Below, piece by piece: positions 45,682-59,651 of a DNA stretch of 64,000 nt (its first letter is position 1; each line of letters opens with the position of its first letter). Below the pieces are notes generated by a model. The model was given only the letters and a program-made list of their open reading frames with translations, searched no databases and was not told the DNA's origin. Position numbers and translations under genes: made by a program. The stretch is from Margaritispora aquatica (Eukaryota; Ascomycota; Leotiomycetes; Helotiales; Discinellaceae): NCBI GenBank assembly GCA_007644065.1, contig VJWN01000019.1, forward strand, positions 744,001 to 808,000, read 5' to 3'.

Positions 45682-46032
45682 TATTGTAAGTGGCAATGGA
45701 ATTGCTTGGTGGAGTAGTGGATATCCAGTACCAGTATGTCAAGAATACGAAAGAGCTCGGTATGTATGACAAGGCTGAGATTTTGGTGGGCAAGAAGATT
45801 GCCCAAAATTTCCCGGGGAAACAGGGCATTAATGCAAGCCAAGGAGCAGACAGGGTTCCCAGGCCTAGAAATCTATCCAGTTAAAGCAAAAGGCCACCGT
45901 AACCAAAACCAATTGGACAAGTTGACACTTTTGGATTTCACTTTCTTTCAGACTACTTTTCATATCCTGCTTTGAAGTCCTTCTGGCCAACACATTCTTT
46001 TTCTCATTTCTCGTCCAGGAGAAACAGTCATC
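45682..46032. promoter_or_regulatory. Shared upstream region HAUS1-type / P58IPK
   Basis: 351 bp between divergent start codons. No TATA or known operator can be named; the part next to P58IPK is CT-rich (45940-46020). Confidence 0.4.
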
Positions 46033-47633
46033 ATGGTCAAGCTATCTGCATTGGTCTTTGCCGCCAGCTTCCTCTCTTCTCAGTCTCTTGTACATGCGCT
46101 TTCCCCCTCCGAAATACCCTCTGATCTTCCAATATCTCGACTTCTTACAGAAGCAAACCAGCACCTCGCAAAAGGAGAGACAAGTAATGCTCTCACATAC
46201 TACGATGTTGCCATCTCTCGCGACCCTCAGAATTATCTTACCTACTTCAAACGCGGGGCAACATATCTCCAAATGGGGCGCATGGCACAGGCCACACAGG
46301 ACTTTGACAAGGTGCTCGCAATCAGACCAGGATTTGAAGGAGCATTGATTCAAAGGGCGAAGATAAGGGCGAAGCATGGTGAATGGGATTTGGCAAAGAA
46401 GGACTTCGAGGCTGTTCACGGAAAATCAGCAGAGGATATTGCGGAATTAGAGGAGGCAAAGGGAGCTGCTACTCTAGCATTTGTTGCAGAGAAGAGTGGC
46501 AACTGGGAAGAATGCGTGTCACAATCTGGTGTTGCGATTATGGTCGCTAGCAAGATGTTGTCACTGCGCAAGACTCGCGCTCATTGTCGGTTCGAGAGGG
46601 GGGAAGTACAGGAGGGTATGAGTGACCTTAAGCACATTTTACAGATGCAGCCTGGTCAAACGGAACCTCATATGCAAATCGCCGCTATCACATTTTATGG
46701 TTTGGCAGACCTGGAGCACGGCATGGAGCAGTTACGCAAATGTCTACATTCAGATCCAGACTCGAAAAGCTGCAAGAAACTCTACAGGCGGCAGAAAACC
46801 ATCGACAAAGCCATTTCGAAAGTTAACACGCATTTTGAGAAGAGTCAGTATGCAAGTGCTATCAAGGTACTGGTGCCATCAGGCGAGGATCTAGGCTTGG
46901 TCCAGGATGTCAAGGATGATGTGAAGGAATTATTGGAGTCGAAGACAATCCCTGAACATGCCCCGAATGAGTTGGTCACAAAACTGGTTGAGTATGTCTG
47001 TGAGGCATATCATGAGGTAACAAAAACAACTCTTACTATAGCTTCATACTCTAACATTCTTAGATGAAAAACAAGAAGGCCATTGCCTGGTGTGATGAAG
47101 CACTTACTTATAATGAGCACTCCCTCTATGGTCTCATCTCGCAAGCTCAACGGCATATGGAAACCGAGAACTTTGATGCAGCAATCGGTTCGCTCAACAC
47201 AGCCAAGGAACACCACCCTTCGTCTCAAAAGGTCGGCCAGCTGCTTCAGAATGCACAGATGGAGCTTAGACGCTCGAAAACAAAGGACTACTATAAAGTG
47301 CTTGGTTTAACCCGTGATGCGGATGAGCTCCAAATCAAGAGTGCGTACAGAAAGATGGTCAAAATTCACCACCCAGACAAGGCACACAAGCAGGGCATTT
47401 CAAAAGAGGACGCCGAGAAGAAGATGGCGTCTGTGAACGAGGCATATGAGGTGCTGTCTGATCCGGAGCTGAAGGAGCGATTCGACCGAGGCGATGATCC
47501 AAACGACCATGAGCAGCAGCGACAGCAGCACCCATTCCAAGGTAATCCGTTCCAAGGCCATCCCTTTGGTGGCCAGAGTGGAGGTCATCAATTCAATTTC
47601 AAGTTCGGCGGACAAGGGGGTCCGTTTGGTTAA
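46033..47633 (+). CDS. P58IPK/DNAJC3-type ER co-chaperone (TPR + J domain)
   Basis: ER-lumenal co-chaperone that holds misfolded proteins by its TPRs and stimulates BiP/Kar2 through its J domain. Exons 46033-47016 and 47064-47633; 517 aa. Residues 1-22 form a signal peptide (LVFAASFLSSQSLVHALS). TPR units are visible from about 35 (LLTEANQHLAKGETSNALTY, YLTYFKRGATYLQMGRMAQA) to about 385. The J domain starts at about 403 (DYYKVLGLTRDADELQIKSA) with the catalytic HPD in KIHHPDKAHKQ. A Gln/Gly/Phe-rich tail (NPFQGHPFGGQSGGHQF) follows. There is no C-terminal HDEL, as in many fungal orthologues. Probably induced by the unfolded-protein response, which I infer from function only. Confidence 0.93.
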
Positions 47634-48092
47634 GCACCTCTGTATTTTGTATTTGTCCTGGGTGGGGTAGAGGCGTTGATTGGAAGTTACCTGAGGGCGA
47701 ATGGCTTGTATGATTCATTGGATGAATGAAAGGCCATTAAGCACTTTCTAGCACATAGCACAAGAGCGAGCATTTGCAATCTATCAAAATATTCCAAACA
47801 AATATTTGATCACGTCCCAAGACCCTGGTAGTGATTTGGTACAATCCGCTTGTATTGCCTTTTGATTTCTCATCTTTGAGGTTCGCGACATCAATACGAA
47901 TGTCTTCCCTCAGTGATCTAAGATGTGGGCCCCAGCCTGATATTCAGACCATGAAACTGGAGACGATTTGGTACCTGTGTGGTGACCACGTAATTCATCT
48001 CATCGTAAAACTCCATGCCCAAACGCCATCCCACCCAGCCATGCCATGCAATACAATGAAGGTATTTTATTATCACAGCCCCGTAAATTTTC
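47634..48092. other. Intergenic between convergent genes
   Basis: 460 bp between the stop codons of P58IPK (+) and eIF3k (-); 3' UTRs, nothing else seen. Confidence 0.55.
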
Positions 48093-49040
48093 TCAAGACG
48101 GTTGCTCATAGGCTCTTCTGATGACCCTCGAGAACTGCTCCATCTTGACATTTTCCCTCACCACCGTACCCTTTGCCTCGTTCTCCTTGTTCATTGGGAC
48201 TTTAATGACCGAGCCCTCAATTTCCCATCCGCAAACACTAACAATGAACTTCTCAAACGCATCACCGGACATGCCCATCCAGCTCTCCAGCAGTGACTTC
48301 TCGATCTCCCGAGCAGTCTGCGAGATTGTCAGAGCAATTCGAATGCGGATAAGCTCGTCGAAGCCAGCAACATCGGCAATCAAATCGGCGTACAGATCAT
48401 CACTATCGAGTGTGCTCCAGAAGGCGGCGTAGGAGGCTTGACCAAGGAGGTTGTTGAGAACATTGAGCTTTTGCACGGCTTCGGATAGAGGTGCATCGCC
48501 TGCTGCTGGGAGAGCGGATGATGCAGAGACGGGGGTAAGTATGTGTGGTGGGAGGAGGTGGAGGGCGAGCGAGAAGTCGGGAGAGGGGAAGACAGTCAGA
48601 GCTTTGACGAGGATGTTGGTGATGGTTTCGTCCTTGGTGAGGTGGGGGTTGAATTGGTATCTGCGGGGCATAAAGCTGTTAGCAAACTACGCCCTAACGT
48701 CTAAAGATGCGAAGATCATATAAAGATATGCTGTCTTTCAGATAGAGCTAATAATAAACTTCAAGGACTGAAGGGATTCATTCTCCATGTCCATTCAGGT
48801 AATAGGAAACGTTGAAAAAACGATCATCATGTAACAGCCTTCACCACGAGCAAGATAGAGCGCAACTTACAGCTTCAGAAGCGCTAGGTTAGCATAGACG
48901 TCAACAGTTCGGTCTTCGCATTGCTGTGTGACATATTCCTGGAAAATCGCAGTCGTCTCTGGGTTGTATCTGTCGAGGCCATTCAGGATCGCATCGATGT
49001 GCTCTGGCCGCTCGGGCGCGAAATCAAACGGGATTCCCAT
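48093..49040 (-). CDS. Eukaryotic translation initiation factor 3 subunit K
   Basis: Non-core eIF3 subunit (HAM + WH/PCI-like fold) present in filamentous fungi and animals but not in budding yeast. Exons 49040-48871 and 48660-48093; 245 aa. The start is the ATG of [20 protein letters not shown]; an upstream in-frame stretch has no ATG. Signature blocks: [80 protein letters not shown] and [20 protein letters not shown], then [20 protein letters not shown] near the C-terminus. The intron of 210 nt is longer than usual here but has good GTAAGT and CCGCAG ends. Its absence from S. cerevisiae supports a filamentous host. Confidence 0.95.
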
Positions 49041-51228
49041 GGTCGCAGATTTGATGGCTCTGCGCTTGGGATGGAGCAGCTTGGGAGGAGCAGATGAGAA
49101 GGAGGAGATAAAATCTGGCGGACGAAATTTGGTTCGACGAAAGTTCGCGATGTTCAAAACATCTGTGGCTTCTACATTAGTGGAATTTTAGCGAAAGTCA
49201 TGTGATGGTCATATCTACCTAGGTAGGTATCTCAACCTTAACCTCACCTCACAGTTAAACAGCTACCTACCGGTCTCAGAACTACTCTCGTTGCCAAATC
49301 ACATGGCTATACGATACATATATGATTTTCTCTCATCATCGATTACAGCCTTGAAAGGGACAGAAAATCCAGTTGCTCGAACTATAACACTAAAAAAGAT
49401 CCACATTGGTTTGTGTGATCGTGTCACACATTCAGAACTGATCATACATCCCGAGATCTCTATGTGCCGTACCTTGCGATGATATAATCTGGATTTTGTT
49501 TGATGAAGACGAAATAGTTTTAGCCAAAAATGGCTGCGATTAGGTGAGTTACATGGAAAACCCTTCTAATCACGATACATCTCATTTTTAGTCAATCAGC
49601 TCGTCAAACATGGTGCACAGTATTCTACCCATCCTCTGATAGGTATATATCGCATTCCCCTTCGTCGACCAGACATCGAAGGATCTGCACCCATTCTAGG
49701 TATAGTACTCCGGGCCACTGTTGTTATATCAAAATCTTAAGACAGATATAATGGTAACCAGTATTCACACGACATGACCACGATACAGCATCAGCATCAG
49801 CATCAACATCCAATTATATTGCGTTCGTGCTTATAATTCTTCTTCACTCAGATGTTGATATCACAAAAATCCAAAGCGCAATTTACTTCACTGCTACCAG
49901 CAACATTTCAATTTTTATTGCCAGGACTGAAAAAAAATTGTTCAAGTTACAAATGCAAAACATCGTGTAAAGTTTCTGGTACATATCTAATGCTCTCTCG
50001 AAATGGCAGACGTCAAGCGAGGCAAACAGTACCCTACCCAGGAAGGTCGTAACATAGGAGCAGATCATTGTGTGAGGCAGGATACCTACAAAATCATGGC
50101 CTGGTGGGATTATAGTATATGCGCAACTCCTCGAGCTAATTCCGGTAGGATTAATGATTAATACCGGGTCTCCAAAAAGAACGCAGGCTGAGACACCTAT
50201 CCTACGCCTGCACTAAGTCATACTCTATCACCAGAATGAAAGATCCAATACGATCTTCTGAATATTGCGCTGGCTGGATTGACCACCAGGGACTCAGCGA
50301 GGGCAGTGGCTACGGCGGCCGGATCGTATGCCCAGGATGTCGATTGGCTGCTGTCCACAGTTCCAGCTGGAAGAGCAGTGGAGCTAGCCACCGAGAAAAG
50401 AACCAGACAGCAGCTATTTTTGGTTTTATGAGGAGCTTATGTTGGCTGGGACGAGTTCCTGGATAGCACCTATTCAAGCATCCTGAGGATTTGAAACTCG
50501 AAGCATATAAGACACGACCAAAAAAGTCCACCGAGCATACTAACGAAATCAATAATTTCACTCCATATAAGAGCCTATCTCCATGAATGAATCACCTTCA
50601 TGATCATTACGACGGAACTACCGATACAAAGTATCACTGGAACGTGTATAAACACCGAGAAATGGGGGTCGTGAAAGAGTAGAGTAGAGAACAGATATTG
50701 TCAAACTTGCTTTAATAAATAAAAAGAACCACCAGCGTATGTGCAAAATAAAAGAGAACAAATATTTCGAGAAATCATTGTAACTGTGATCGTGTGTAGG
50801 CGAGAGGGAAACAGAGTAGTCGACATGGGTATGTAAAGAGAAGAAAGAAACGCAATGTTTTGATTTCCATATGGACTTAGAACCACGACATTTATCTGGT
50901 GAGGTTGAGCTTCGTGGCTCAGGAGCTTGAAGGTTTGAGAGAGCAGCTCTTCGTCATGGTCTTATTGGTTGTGGACATGGTGGTCGTGAACGCGGTCGCG
51001 GTCGTGAAGTACCCGTGCTGTTGTCCAGTACGCGACAAGGTGCCATAGTATGGAACCATCTGAAGTCAGGTCGGGACCATCACAACATTTAAATGGACGG
51101 TGTGTTTGTAACCAGTTTTCGTACCACGATGTGGTGTGTGTTTAAAGAATGTGTGCCTGAAATGGTTGAATTACGGCGCCGAACGCTGATGCTAAAATAT
51201 TATTCGCTTACGCAGTGGGAGGCGGTAT
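49041..51228. other. Intergenic, 2.2 kb, nothing recognised
   Basis: No supportable gene between eIF3k and H2B. Contains a short CATCAG/CATCAA trinucleotide-like tract (about 49787-49811) and AT-rich parts. Short frames such as 50236-50466 have no family resemblance. Confidence 0.45.
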
Positions 51229-51234
51229 GATTGG
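51229..51234 (-). promoter_or_regulatory. CCAAT box of the H2B promoter
   Basis: GATTGG (CCAATC on the other strand) begins exactly 240 nt before the H2B ATG; the H2A gene has the same hexamer at exactly the same distance. CCAAT-binding HAP/NF-Y complexes commonly act at fungal promoters. Confidence 0.5.
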
Positions 51235-51468
51235 TTGTGGTTACAGGTACCCGTCTGGAAATGGTGCTAGCGTGGTGATCTAGAATTAGCGCGACTGAGC
51301 TCTGAACTACAAGTATCATGGTCGCGCGCTCGACTTTCATTCCTTTCCATCCAACTTCCAACTTACATCCATCCACCACATCGCATCTCCAAAGTTCCGT
51401 TACTTCCAGTTAACTTGAATCAAACACTCTTACGACTTTCAGTCAATCTATTTCCACCAACCATCAAA

Positions 51469-52156
<688 letters not shown>

Positions 52157-52874
52157 ATGTTTGTTTTCCTTTTTGGGTTTTTACAAGATATCAGTTCTGC
52201 GACATGGTTATGGATCATCTGGTATGGATGACGAGGCCTGGACAGTTCGGGGTCTTCGGGTCTCTTTTTAATGCGTTATGGATGGTCTGCTTTTATGGGG
52301 GCAAATGTCTTCACGGTATGCTTTGGGGTCTGAGAGGCGCGGTTGTACAATAAGTCTTCAGCATAGGTTTCATGAAGGCAAACAACATTGAAAAGATGAA
52401 CAACAATCCTTGGTTTCTTCGAATAATGTGATTTGCCTCCTTCGGACCTGGTCTTTGCGCTGTGAACGAATATTCGTCTATCGTTATTTGATAGCTGGCT
52501 TGGAGATAACATCTTGAGCGAAATAGTTAATATCAGAGAGCAGGGCTTAGCTTTGATAGCTAAAGTACCAACATTTGACAGGCGATAGCATTTTGAGTGT
52601 GAGTTGTGGATTGGCACATTTGCTCAATTGGTGACAGAAAACTTAAATTAGTGGTAAAGTTGAAAAGCAAGGATGAGAATTTGATATCGTTCTGAAAGTA
52701 TTGTTATGGATTTAATTTGTTTCATAATCTACATTAACTAGTTTGTGGCAAATATTGCAGAGCCACTCTCATTGGCTACCATGAGTACTTAGTCCTCACT
52801 CACAAAGCACATGCCACAAACCAGACGTAGAATCTAATCGTACACACAATACACAAACATGGTCCAATGCTTCT
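52157..52874. other. Intergenic between convergent genes
   Basis: 718 bp of 3' flanks of H2B (+) and SQS1 (-); nothing else seen. Confidence 0.5.
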
Positions 52875-55480
52875 TCAACCCAGCCCATTCTTGCCAGTCT
52901 TCATAATATGAGTGACAGGTTGCATGATGCCCTTGTTGTTAAGCGCACCAAGGGCAGTGCCAGAGCTCCAACCCATCTTCTCCAACATAGCGCGGCCTTT
53001 ATTCTCAGCACCAAGCTCGGGAGCGGATCCACCAACAATATCGCCATCTCTGTAGCTGACTGCAGAATTGTTGAAGCCACCTCCTCTGCCTCCACCCCCA
53101 AACCCCTTAGGACCCCGAGTGGCATACTTTCCTGATACATCCATGCGTGGCAAGAAGCGACGTGAAAGCCGTGCTACATGAGTGTCGAAGATCGAATCAG
53201 GTACTTTGACAGTCCGACTAGTCTTATTGAGCACTGGGAAGCGCTTATTACCGCTGCCTTTCGAGAGAGAGTTAAGATTTAATCTTAGACAGAGCTCATG
53301 TACTGTTTTCCGATCGGCTTTATCCATCGGTGGCAAGGCGAGTCTATAAATATTAGCCGAGTACACAAGTTAAAATAGTGATTCTCACGTAGCATGACTA
53401 TTTCCGAGGAAAGCCTTGATTTCGTTGGCAACTGCAAAAATACCCATACCCTCTTTGTATTTTTGCTTCAGATCAGGCTTGCCCGATTTGTTACCGAGAA
53501 GACCTTGGGCTCTCTGCTCCTCCCGCTCTTGCTTTTTCCGGGCCTTTTTCATGCGATCAGTTTCCCAGGCTGCTTGAAGACTATCCTCCATCTCGGAATC
53601 AGAGATATCCAGATGGAGTTTTCCTTTGCGACCCTTAGACTTGGGCTTCAGGCTCGGCCGGTCAAAGTCCATAACATCAAAGCCATCGTAAGCATCGGCC
53701 ATTAGTGTTGCAGATGGAAATTCTCCTTTCGCTTTGCCGTGTTTTTTGCCTCTTGATCGTCGAGAAGGGAAAATAAATGGTTTAGTAGTCTTTGTGAACA
53801 TCAGGTCCTCATCATCTAGATCACCGTCATCGAATAGTATCAACTCGTTAGATCCCATTCCAAGTTGTTCTTGTTTCGCTAACAAGCGAGCCAGCTTTTC
53901 ATCGCTCATTCGAGCTGCTGCTCTCTCTATCAAGTCCCGTTCATCTGCTTCGTCGTCCTCGTCAACACCTTCCTCGTCATTGGATTCATTTGAATCGGAT
54001 GTGTCTCCATCATCAGAGCCATAAAATTCGACCACAAGCTTTTCCCCAGCTTCAAACTTTTCGATCAACAAAGTGGCTTGAACACTCGTCAGTGTCGTTG
54101 CTGGAACCCATCTAGCCTCGTCTGTTGCTTGGTCTTCCCAAACCACTAGGTACTGAATACCTTTGTGGCGATCTCGTTTGGACAAAATTTCTTGAACCTC
54201 ACCCATCACGCCATCTGAAGTGCTCAAATCGTCAAAGTCTTCAAGATCCGAGCGATTCCAAGTTCCTTGGTTAGATTTTCCAAGTGTAAGCTCAGCAGAC
54301 GAGGATGAAGTTTCTGTCTCTATCCACATGTCTTCATCATTTCCTCCAAGTTCGCGAGTGCCAAAAGTCCTGAGCGCCTCCAGATCTTCGGGATCCATAT
54401 TCGCGATATAATCTGCCTCCAAAGCAGCTTCTCTATCTCTCGAAACTTTGTTGCCCGTGGTACGACCGGATTTTTTTCTTCGCTGTCTTGAAGGAACATT
54501 TTTTCTTGTGCCAGTAGATGATTCTGCGACTGGTGGCATTCCTGAAATATGCGATTCATGACGACCCAAGACATCCTGGAGCAAGTCTTCTTGGTAATGA
54601 ATTTTGTCTTCAACTATTCTGATTTTTTGATCGAAAAAATCTGCGTGACTTCTTGGTTGTTTTCGCTCCGAAATCTCGTCCTCTTCTTCATCTTCTTCTT
54701 CAACAACTATAACTTGCGAATGTATTGACTCGGTAGCTACGTCAGTTGCTTCCTGCATCCTGTTGTCAGGCGCAGCTCTTGTCCTTGAAGCAATTGACTT
54801 CGTAGATGTTTTAGAATCCCGGGGATCTCGGAAAATCCCTCTACCCTGCTCATCTCGACCTCCAAAGAGTATTACTTCTTCGCTTGAATTTGAAGGAGTA
54901 GGCGAAACAGATCGAATTTGCGGATGGGGAATTCCAGTCTGTACAGCGTCGGTACCTGCTGTATCTATGACGAAACTTTCAACATGTTGGCTCTCCTTCA
55001 ACGATTCTGACGTATATGCATCTCCTTCCGATGCCTTAGGGTCATCATCAATTAATTCATCCACACCTATCTCATGCTGGTCCTCAGAATCGATGTCATC
55101 CAGACACATCTTGCCCAGATCCGGGTCTTCATCATCTGGCCTAGTCGAACCGAGAGTCCCAGCACTAACAAAGGCCACCCTAGTATCTCTCAGTCTCTGA
55201 TCACTGTTCCAGGATGAGTTGTGACGCTCAGTGTTGCGAGCCTCATCTTGAAGGGTAAAACCTAGGTGTTTAATCAGAACAACAAGTGCTTGGCACACAA
55301 TTCAATAGAGCGCTCACCACCATTGCCACGACTTGCAGCTGTACCTTTGAAAGGGACAAATGAAGTATCCTGTTTTGATCCTCCTCTGCCACCACGTCCA
55401 CGGCCGCCTCCTCCACCACGCGGGGTGTTTTGCGAGCTTCCACCCCTCGCAGACTTATTACCTGACTTGTTGCGCGGCAT
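52875..55480 (-). CDS. SQS1: SQS1/PFA1-type R3H and G-patch protein
   Basis: Cofactor of the DEAH helicase Prp43 in pre-rRNA processing; its G-patch stimulates the helicase. Three exons on the minus strand: 55480-55318, 55261-53389, 53343-52875; 834 aa. The N-terminus is an RGG-type segment (TPRGGGGGRGRGGRGGSKQD) followed by the family motif DTSFVPFKG. Then a long acidic disordered body contains several Asp/Glu runs (VVEEEDEEEDEISE; SNDEEGVDEDDEADERD). Conserved blocks are VSRDREAALEADYIANMDPE, YKEGMGIFAVANEIKAFLGN and, after the last intron, the R3H domain (LPPMDKADRKTVHELCLRLN...KTSRTVKVPD). The C-terminal G-patch is KGRAMLEKMGWSSGTALGAL ending KTGKNGLG. The architecture fits yeast SQS1. 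Divergent from ATG4 with 743 bp between starts. Confidence 0.92.
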
Positions 55481-56223
55481 GCTTGCGCAGGTGTCTAGAG
55501 GTGAAAGAGATCAATGGGAGGTTTAAGGGAGTGATGACATGATCACTCTCAAAATAAATGAAGATATCCTGGAGAGAACGGAGGTGTGGAGGGAGGAAGA
55601 AGAAGAAGAAGGTTAGAATCAACAAAGTGTGAGTCGAAATTGACTTGTGTACCAATTATTGAAAATTGTAACTAAGTACTGCCAAATTAATTGGTGAGGT
55701 CAAGTCCAGGCTTCAGCCTTCCCGTCACATTCTTCAGTCACGTCTGCAGCTCCCACCACCATTCACTCCACTAAATCGATAGGCGATAAGGAAGCTCTGA
55801 AGGTCTCATTAAGCCTAGCGAGCCTGCCAAGCTACCTGTGCGAGTCAATGAAAGCAGCTCAGGGCAGGAAGAACCCGAGCGAGCCCCTTGGCCCTGTTCA
55901 TGTGAGTGTGACTGCATCAACTCTCCACGGTCAGCCCCACGACCACTCACTTGCAGCCTGGGAATTCCAACCACCCTCACCTCTCATCAACTCGAATTCG
56001 TAAGATTTGGAACAATAGGTACGAATGCAACCTCAATAACCAAAGCTTACTTTTGTTTGTGCTTCTCTTTTTCGAAATTTACCTTTTCTCTGTGACTGTT
56101 CTTGAATGTTCAAGTCTCTATTATCTGCCTAACAACAACCTCCAATACCCCACGTTCCCCCGCCCTTCACCTTGCTCGACTGTATGTACCAAAGCCACCT
56201 GCCGAGCAAGCAAAGAGGATATC
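55481..56223. promoter_or_regulatory. Shared upstream region SQS1 / ATG4
   Basis: 743 bp between divergent start codons, containing pyrimidine-rich leader sequence before ATG4 and a (GAA)n-type tract (about 55597-55612) on the SQS1 side. No specific operator is recognised. Confidence 0.4.
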
Positions 56224-57684
56224 ATGAGTGCTGCAGACTTTAGTCGGCATACGCGAAGACTTGTACAATACTTTTGGGACCCCGAACCTACGAACGATAC
56301 ATCATCCAAATTACCAATATGGTTGTTAGGGAAGGAGTATAAGGTAGTGCCGGAGAAGGGTCAAGCACCAGGAAGCACGACGTCTTCATGGCAGGATATC
56401 ACAACTGCTTCTGGGGAGCATCTACATCCGACAACTCCCGCAACGCCTCCAGATAGTCATGCAGGAAGTGTCGACTCCACACAGGTGTATGCAGAGGCTG
56501 ACGATGGTGGAGGATGGCCACCGCTATTTTTGGATGACTTTGAATCAAGAATATGGATGACCTATCGCTCGAGTTTCCCAGCGATCGCCAAATCCCAGGA
56601 TCCAAAGGCACTTTCGTCGATGACATTATCTGTGCGATTGAGGAGTTCCTTGAGTGACTCTGCTGGCTTTTCGGCAGATACAGGATGGGGATGCATGATT
56701 AGATCAGGACAGAGCCTGCTCGCAAATACTCTCATCATGCTGAGAATGGGGAGAGGTTGTACATCTACTGATTACTGATGTTGGTTGGATGCAGGCTAAC
56801 TTCTGGCTAGATTGGCGACGTGGTTTGCCAACTACAGAAGAGAAGAAGATCATATCATTATTTGCCGATGATCCACAAGCTCCATATTCGATACATAAAT
56901 TTGTTGAACATGGAGCAACTGCATGTGGAAAACACCCGGGGAGCTGGTTCGGGCCTTCAGCTACAGCACGTTGTATCCAGTAAGTGTCCGACAGCAATAT
57001 GTTATCCAGATCTAACAGTTCCCAGGGCACTGACGAACAACCAACCAGCAATTGACTTGCAAGTGTATATCACGGGGGATGGGCTTGAAGTTTATGAAGA
57101 ATCATTCATGGCTATTGCAAAGTCGGATGGCATCAACTTCAAGCCAACTCTGATTTTAGTTGGAACACGATTAGGTACTGACAAAATCACGCCAGTGTAT
57201 TGGGAAGCGTTGAAATCATCTCTCCAAATGCCTCAGTCCATAGGAATTGCCGGGTATGTTTAATGGCTGATGGATGTTTCATTACATAGCTAATAATTTT
57301 AGTGGTCAACCGTCATCTTCTCATTATTTTATTGGTGTACAGGGTCCGTACTTCTTCTATCTAGATCCCCATCAAACACGACCTGCTTTGCGATATCATA
57401 GAGATCCGGATACTTTATCCCAGGACGAAGTAGATTCGTGTCATACGCGACGACTCCGGCGAATTCACATCAAGGATATGGATCCGAGTATGCTGATTGC
57501 CTTCTTGATTCGTGATGAAAAGGACTGGAAGGAGTGGCGACAGTCAACTCAGGAGGTGCAAGGTAAGGCAGTTATACATGTTGCAGACAACGATCCAGCG
57601 CTTCATGGACTCAGCACTGAAAGGGAAGGCGCGATTGATGAGGTAGAAGCTTTTGATGACTCAGATGATGGCATGTTGTCATAA
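56224..57684 (+). CDS. ATG4: Cysteine protease ATG4
   Basis: Autophagy C54 protease that trims Atg8 to expose its C-terminal Gly and later releases Atg8 from phosphatidylethanolamine. Four exons: 56224-56755, 56811-56979, 57026-57253, 57303-57684; 436 aa. The start MSAADFSRHTRRLVQYFWDP is typical for filamentous fungi. The catalytic Cys is in DTGWGCMIRSGQSLLAN (about residue 157); the Asp and His partners are in YFFYLDPHQTRPAL (about 330-333). Other family blocks: PLFLDDFESRIWMTYRSSFP, PYSIHKFVEHGATACGKHPG, SWFGPSATARCIQ, PTLILVGTRLGTDKITPVYW and GQPSSSHYFIGVQG. The C-terminus is acidic (EAFDDSDDGMLS). The frame of the first exon stays open upstream but without an ATG. Confidence 0.96.
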
Positions 57685-57938
57685 TAGTCTATTTTTTCCT
57701 GCTGTTTTAGGAGTCTGGAATGGGTGTTCGGCACATGGGGGAATATTGGGCAAGAGGCGTTCAGCCCGAGACCACACATGGTCGATCCATATCAACAATT
57801 GAAGTCTTATACAGTCATCAATCATTCAAATCTTCTATATGGACATGACTTGATATTTTTCTCCTTGATGAAGCAGCCACGAAACCGTCATGCCAGCTAC
57901 TCAACATCACCATACCTTCTGAAACATGTCTCTCAAAA

Positions 57939-59651
57939 TCAACGCCTTTTGTTCTTGCCCTTTCCGGGTTTTACTATAGGCTTTTCTAGTGGCTGAGCAT
58001 GATCTTCCTCTTCAATATGAGCATGAAGTTTGGTCTTAGAAGCAAAGGATCTTTTGCAAAAGGTACATTGCAACTGGAAAATATTAGTTAATAAACCCAC
58101 GACCTCGGTAACGAGGGCATGCTTACATTCAAAGAATTATGGGCTGCTTGCTCTTGCTTTGCAGCCTTCTTTGCACGTTTCAGCTTAGCTTTTCCAACCT
58201 TTCCTGAGGTGTCCGCGTCACTGACTACTGGGGTGGAGTCCATATCAATTTGCTCGGAAAATAATTTGGAGATTCTGCTCTCTACTTCCTTCCTGGAGGC
58301 ATATTCATTGTCTAAGTCAGATTCCGAATCCTCTGCTGGAGACTCCTTGTTTTGTGAAAGTAAAGTATCCGCGGTATCCTCTACGTCTCCCGACTGAGAT
58401 GAAGTAGTGTTAATCTCAATGCTATCATTCTGCAAGACATCAAGAATTTCGACTTTCCCATCAATTGCGCCAGTAACATCAAACTTGGCAAACTCAGAAA
58501 CTGGTAGATCACCATCGCCAGCAGAGTCTTCATTGAGATTCAACTGTTCATTCTCGAGTTGCATTTCTCGTTTCAACTGCTGTACAGCTTTGATGTGCTT
58601 TTTGCTTTTCTCATGGGTTTCATACTGCTTCTCGCTCTTGAAGGTCTTGCCACAAACAACACATTCGATGTGCTCAACTTCTGAAATTTCGGAATCTGAG
58701 AATGCTTCCTCTTCTTCTGGCTCCTGTGACTTCGCCCAGTCTGGTATCACTTGCTTGTCAAACTTGGCCTGGTTTGCGGCTCTGGACCGTGCAGCTTGTG
58801 CGGCAGCGGCCTCACGCAGAATCCTCTGTCGGTCGTCTTCTGATTGTGAATTTGGAATATATCTTGGATCCCTCTTCCTTACAAATGCAACAAGAACACG
58901 AACAGCATCATTGAATTCTCGGATTCCTTCTTCCCTCAATCTCTTATTTTCCTTTTCTATCAGTCGCCGGGTTGCCCGATCAGGCGCATCAGATGCCCTG
59001 TATGCGTCTCTCCATGAAAAGGTTTTTTTCGTCGAAAAATTGATCCACACTCTGTAAAATGGCCTTACAGTATCTTCGTAATCATCCTCCTTGCTCCCAA
59101 AGTTTGGGTAATCTACCGCTTCAAGTCCCTCCCAATCGCATGCCGCATCTTCTTCCCTTGCGAGGTTGGCAAAGGTCTGTTGTAAAATTCCATAGAAACC
59201 ATTTGGCGCATCGGTGAAAGGTACACTGGAGCTGAATCTGCCCATCAAGCTTACAATATCCCCTGCACTTGTAAGACGCACATTATGCTCGAACTGGTCT
59301 TTTTCGGTAGATCCACTGTCGCCTCTTAGGATGGACTCTCGGTGCGAGTCGTACCATGCTCGTTCTTGCGGATCGGATAGCACTTCGTAGGCTGATGATA
59401 CCTCGGCGAATTTTGCTGTCGCAGTTTCAACATTTCCGTAGTTTCGATCAGGATGAAGCTCGAGAGCTTTACGACGATAAGCTTTCTTAATCCTAAAGCG
59501 CCTTTGTTAGCAAGCGTATGACAAATGAGTGCATAAGACCTTACTCGTCTTCACTGGATTGTCGCTCGATTCCTAGAACCTCATAGTAGCACCTCTTGGC
59601 AGGCTCTCCTCGAGATCCCGAGTTCTGGCTGGAGGATTGCTGTGCACCCAT
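57939..59651 (-). CDS. JJJ1: JJJ1/DNAJC21-type ribosome-biogenesis J protein
   Basis: Cytosolic J protein that stimulates Ssa Hsp70 to recycle Arx1/Alb1 from exported pre-60S particles. Three exons on the minus strand: 59651-59545, 59492-58127, 58073-57939; 535 aa. The J domain spans about residues 21-90: [18 protein letters not shown] in exon 1 and [20 protein letters not shown] with the HPD in exon 2. It continues with [18 protein letters not shown]. Then come the conserved [20 protein letters not shown] block, two C2H2 zinc fingers ([19 protein letters not shown], and [20 protein letters not shown] in the last exon) and an acidic spacer. The basic end is [10 protein letters not shown]. The third exon (135 nt) carrying zinc finger 2 is needed for a family-typical end; without splicing the frame stops at 58088. 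Confidence 0.95.

Noticed and set aside
50236..50466. 76-codon frame between eIF3k and H2B
   Set aside because: No start context, splice support or family resemblance; isolated chance frame.
54763..55200. Plus-strand frame of 145 codons
   Set aside because: Antisense shadow of the acidic part of SQS1.
58407..59057. Plus-strand frame of 216 codons
   Set aside because: Antisense to JJJ1; Ser/Cys/Leu-rich composition typical of the reverse of a charged coding region.
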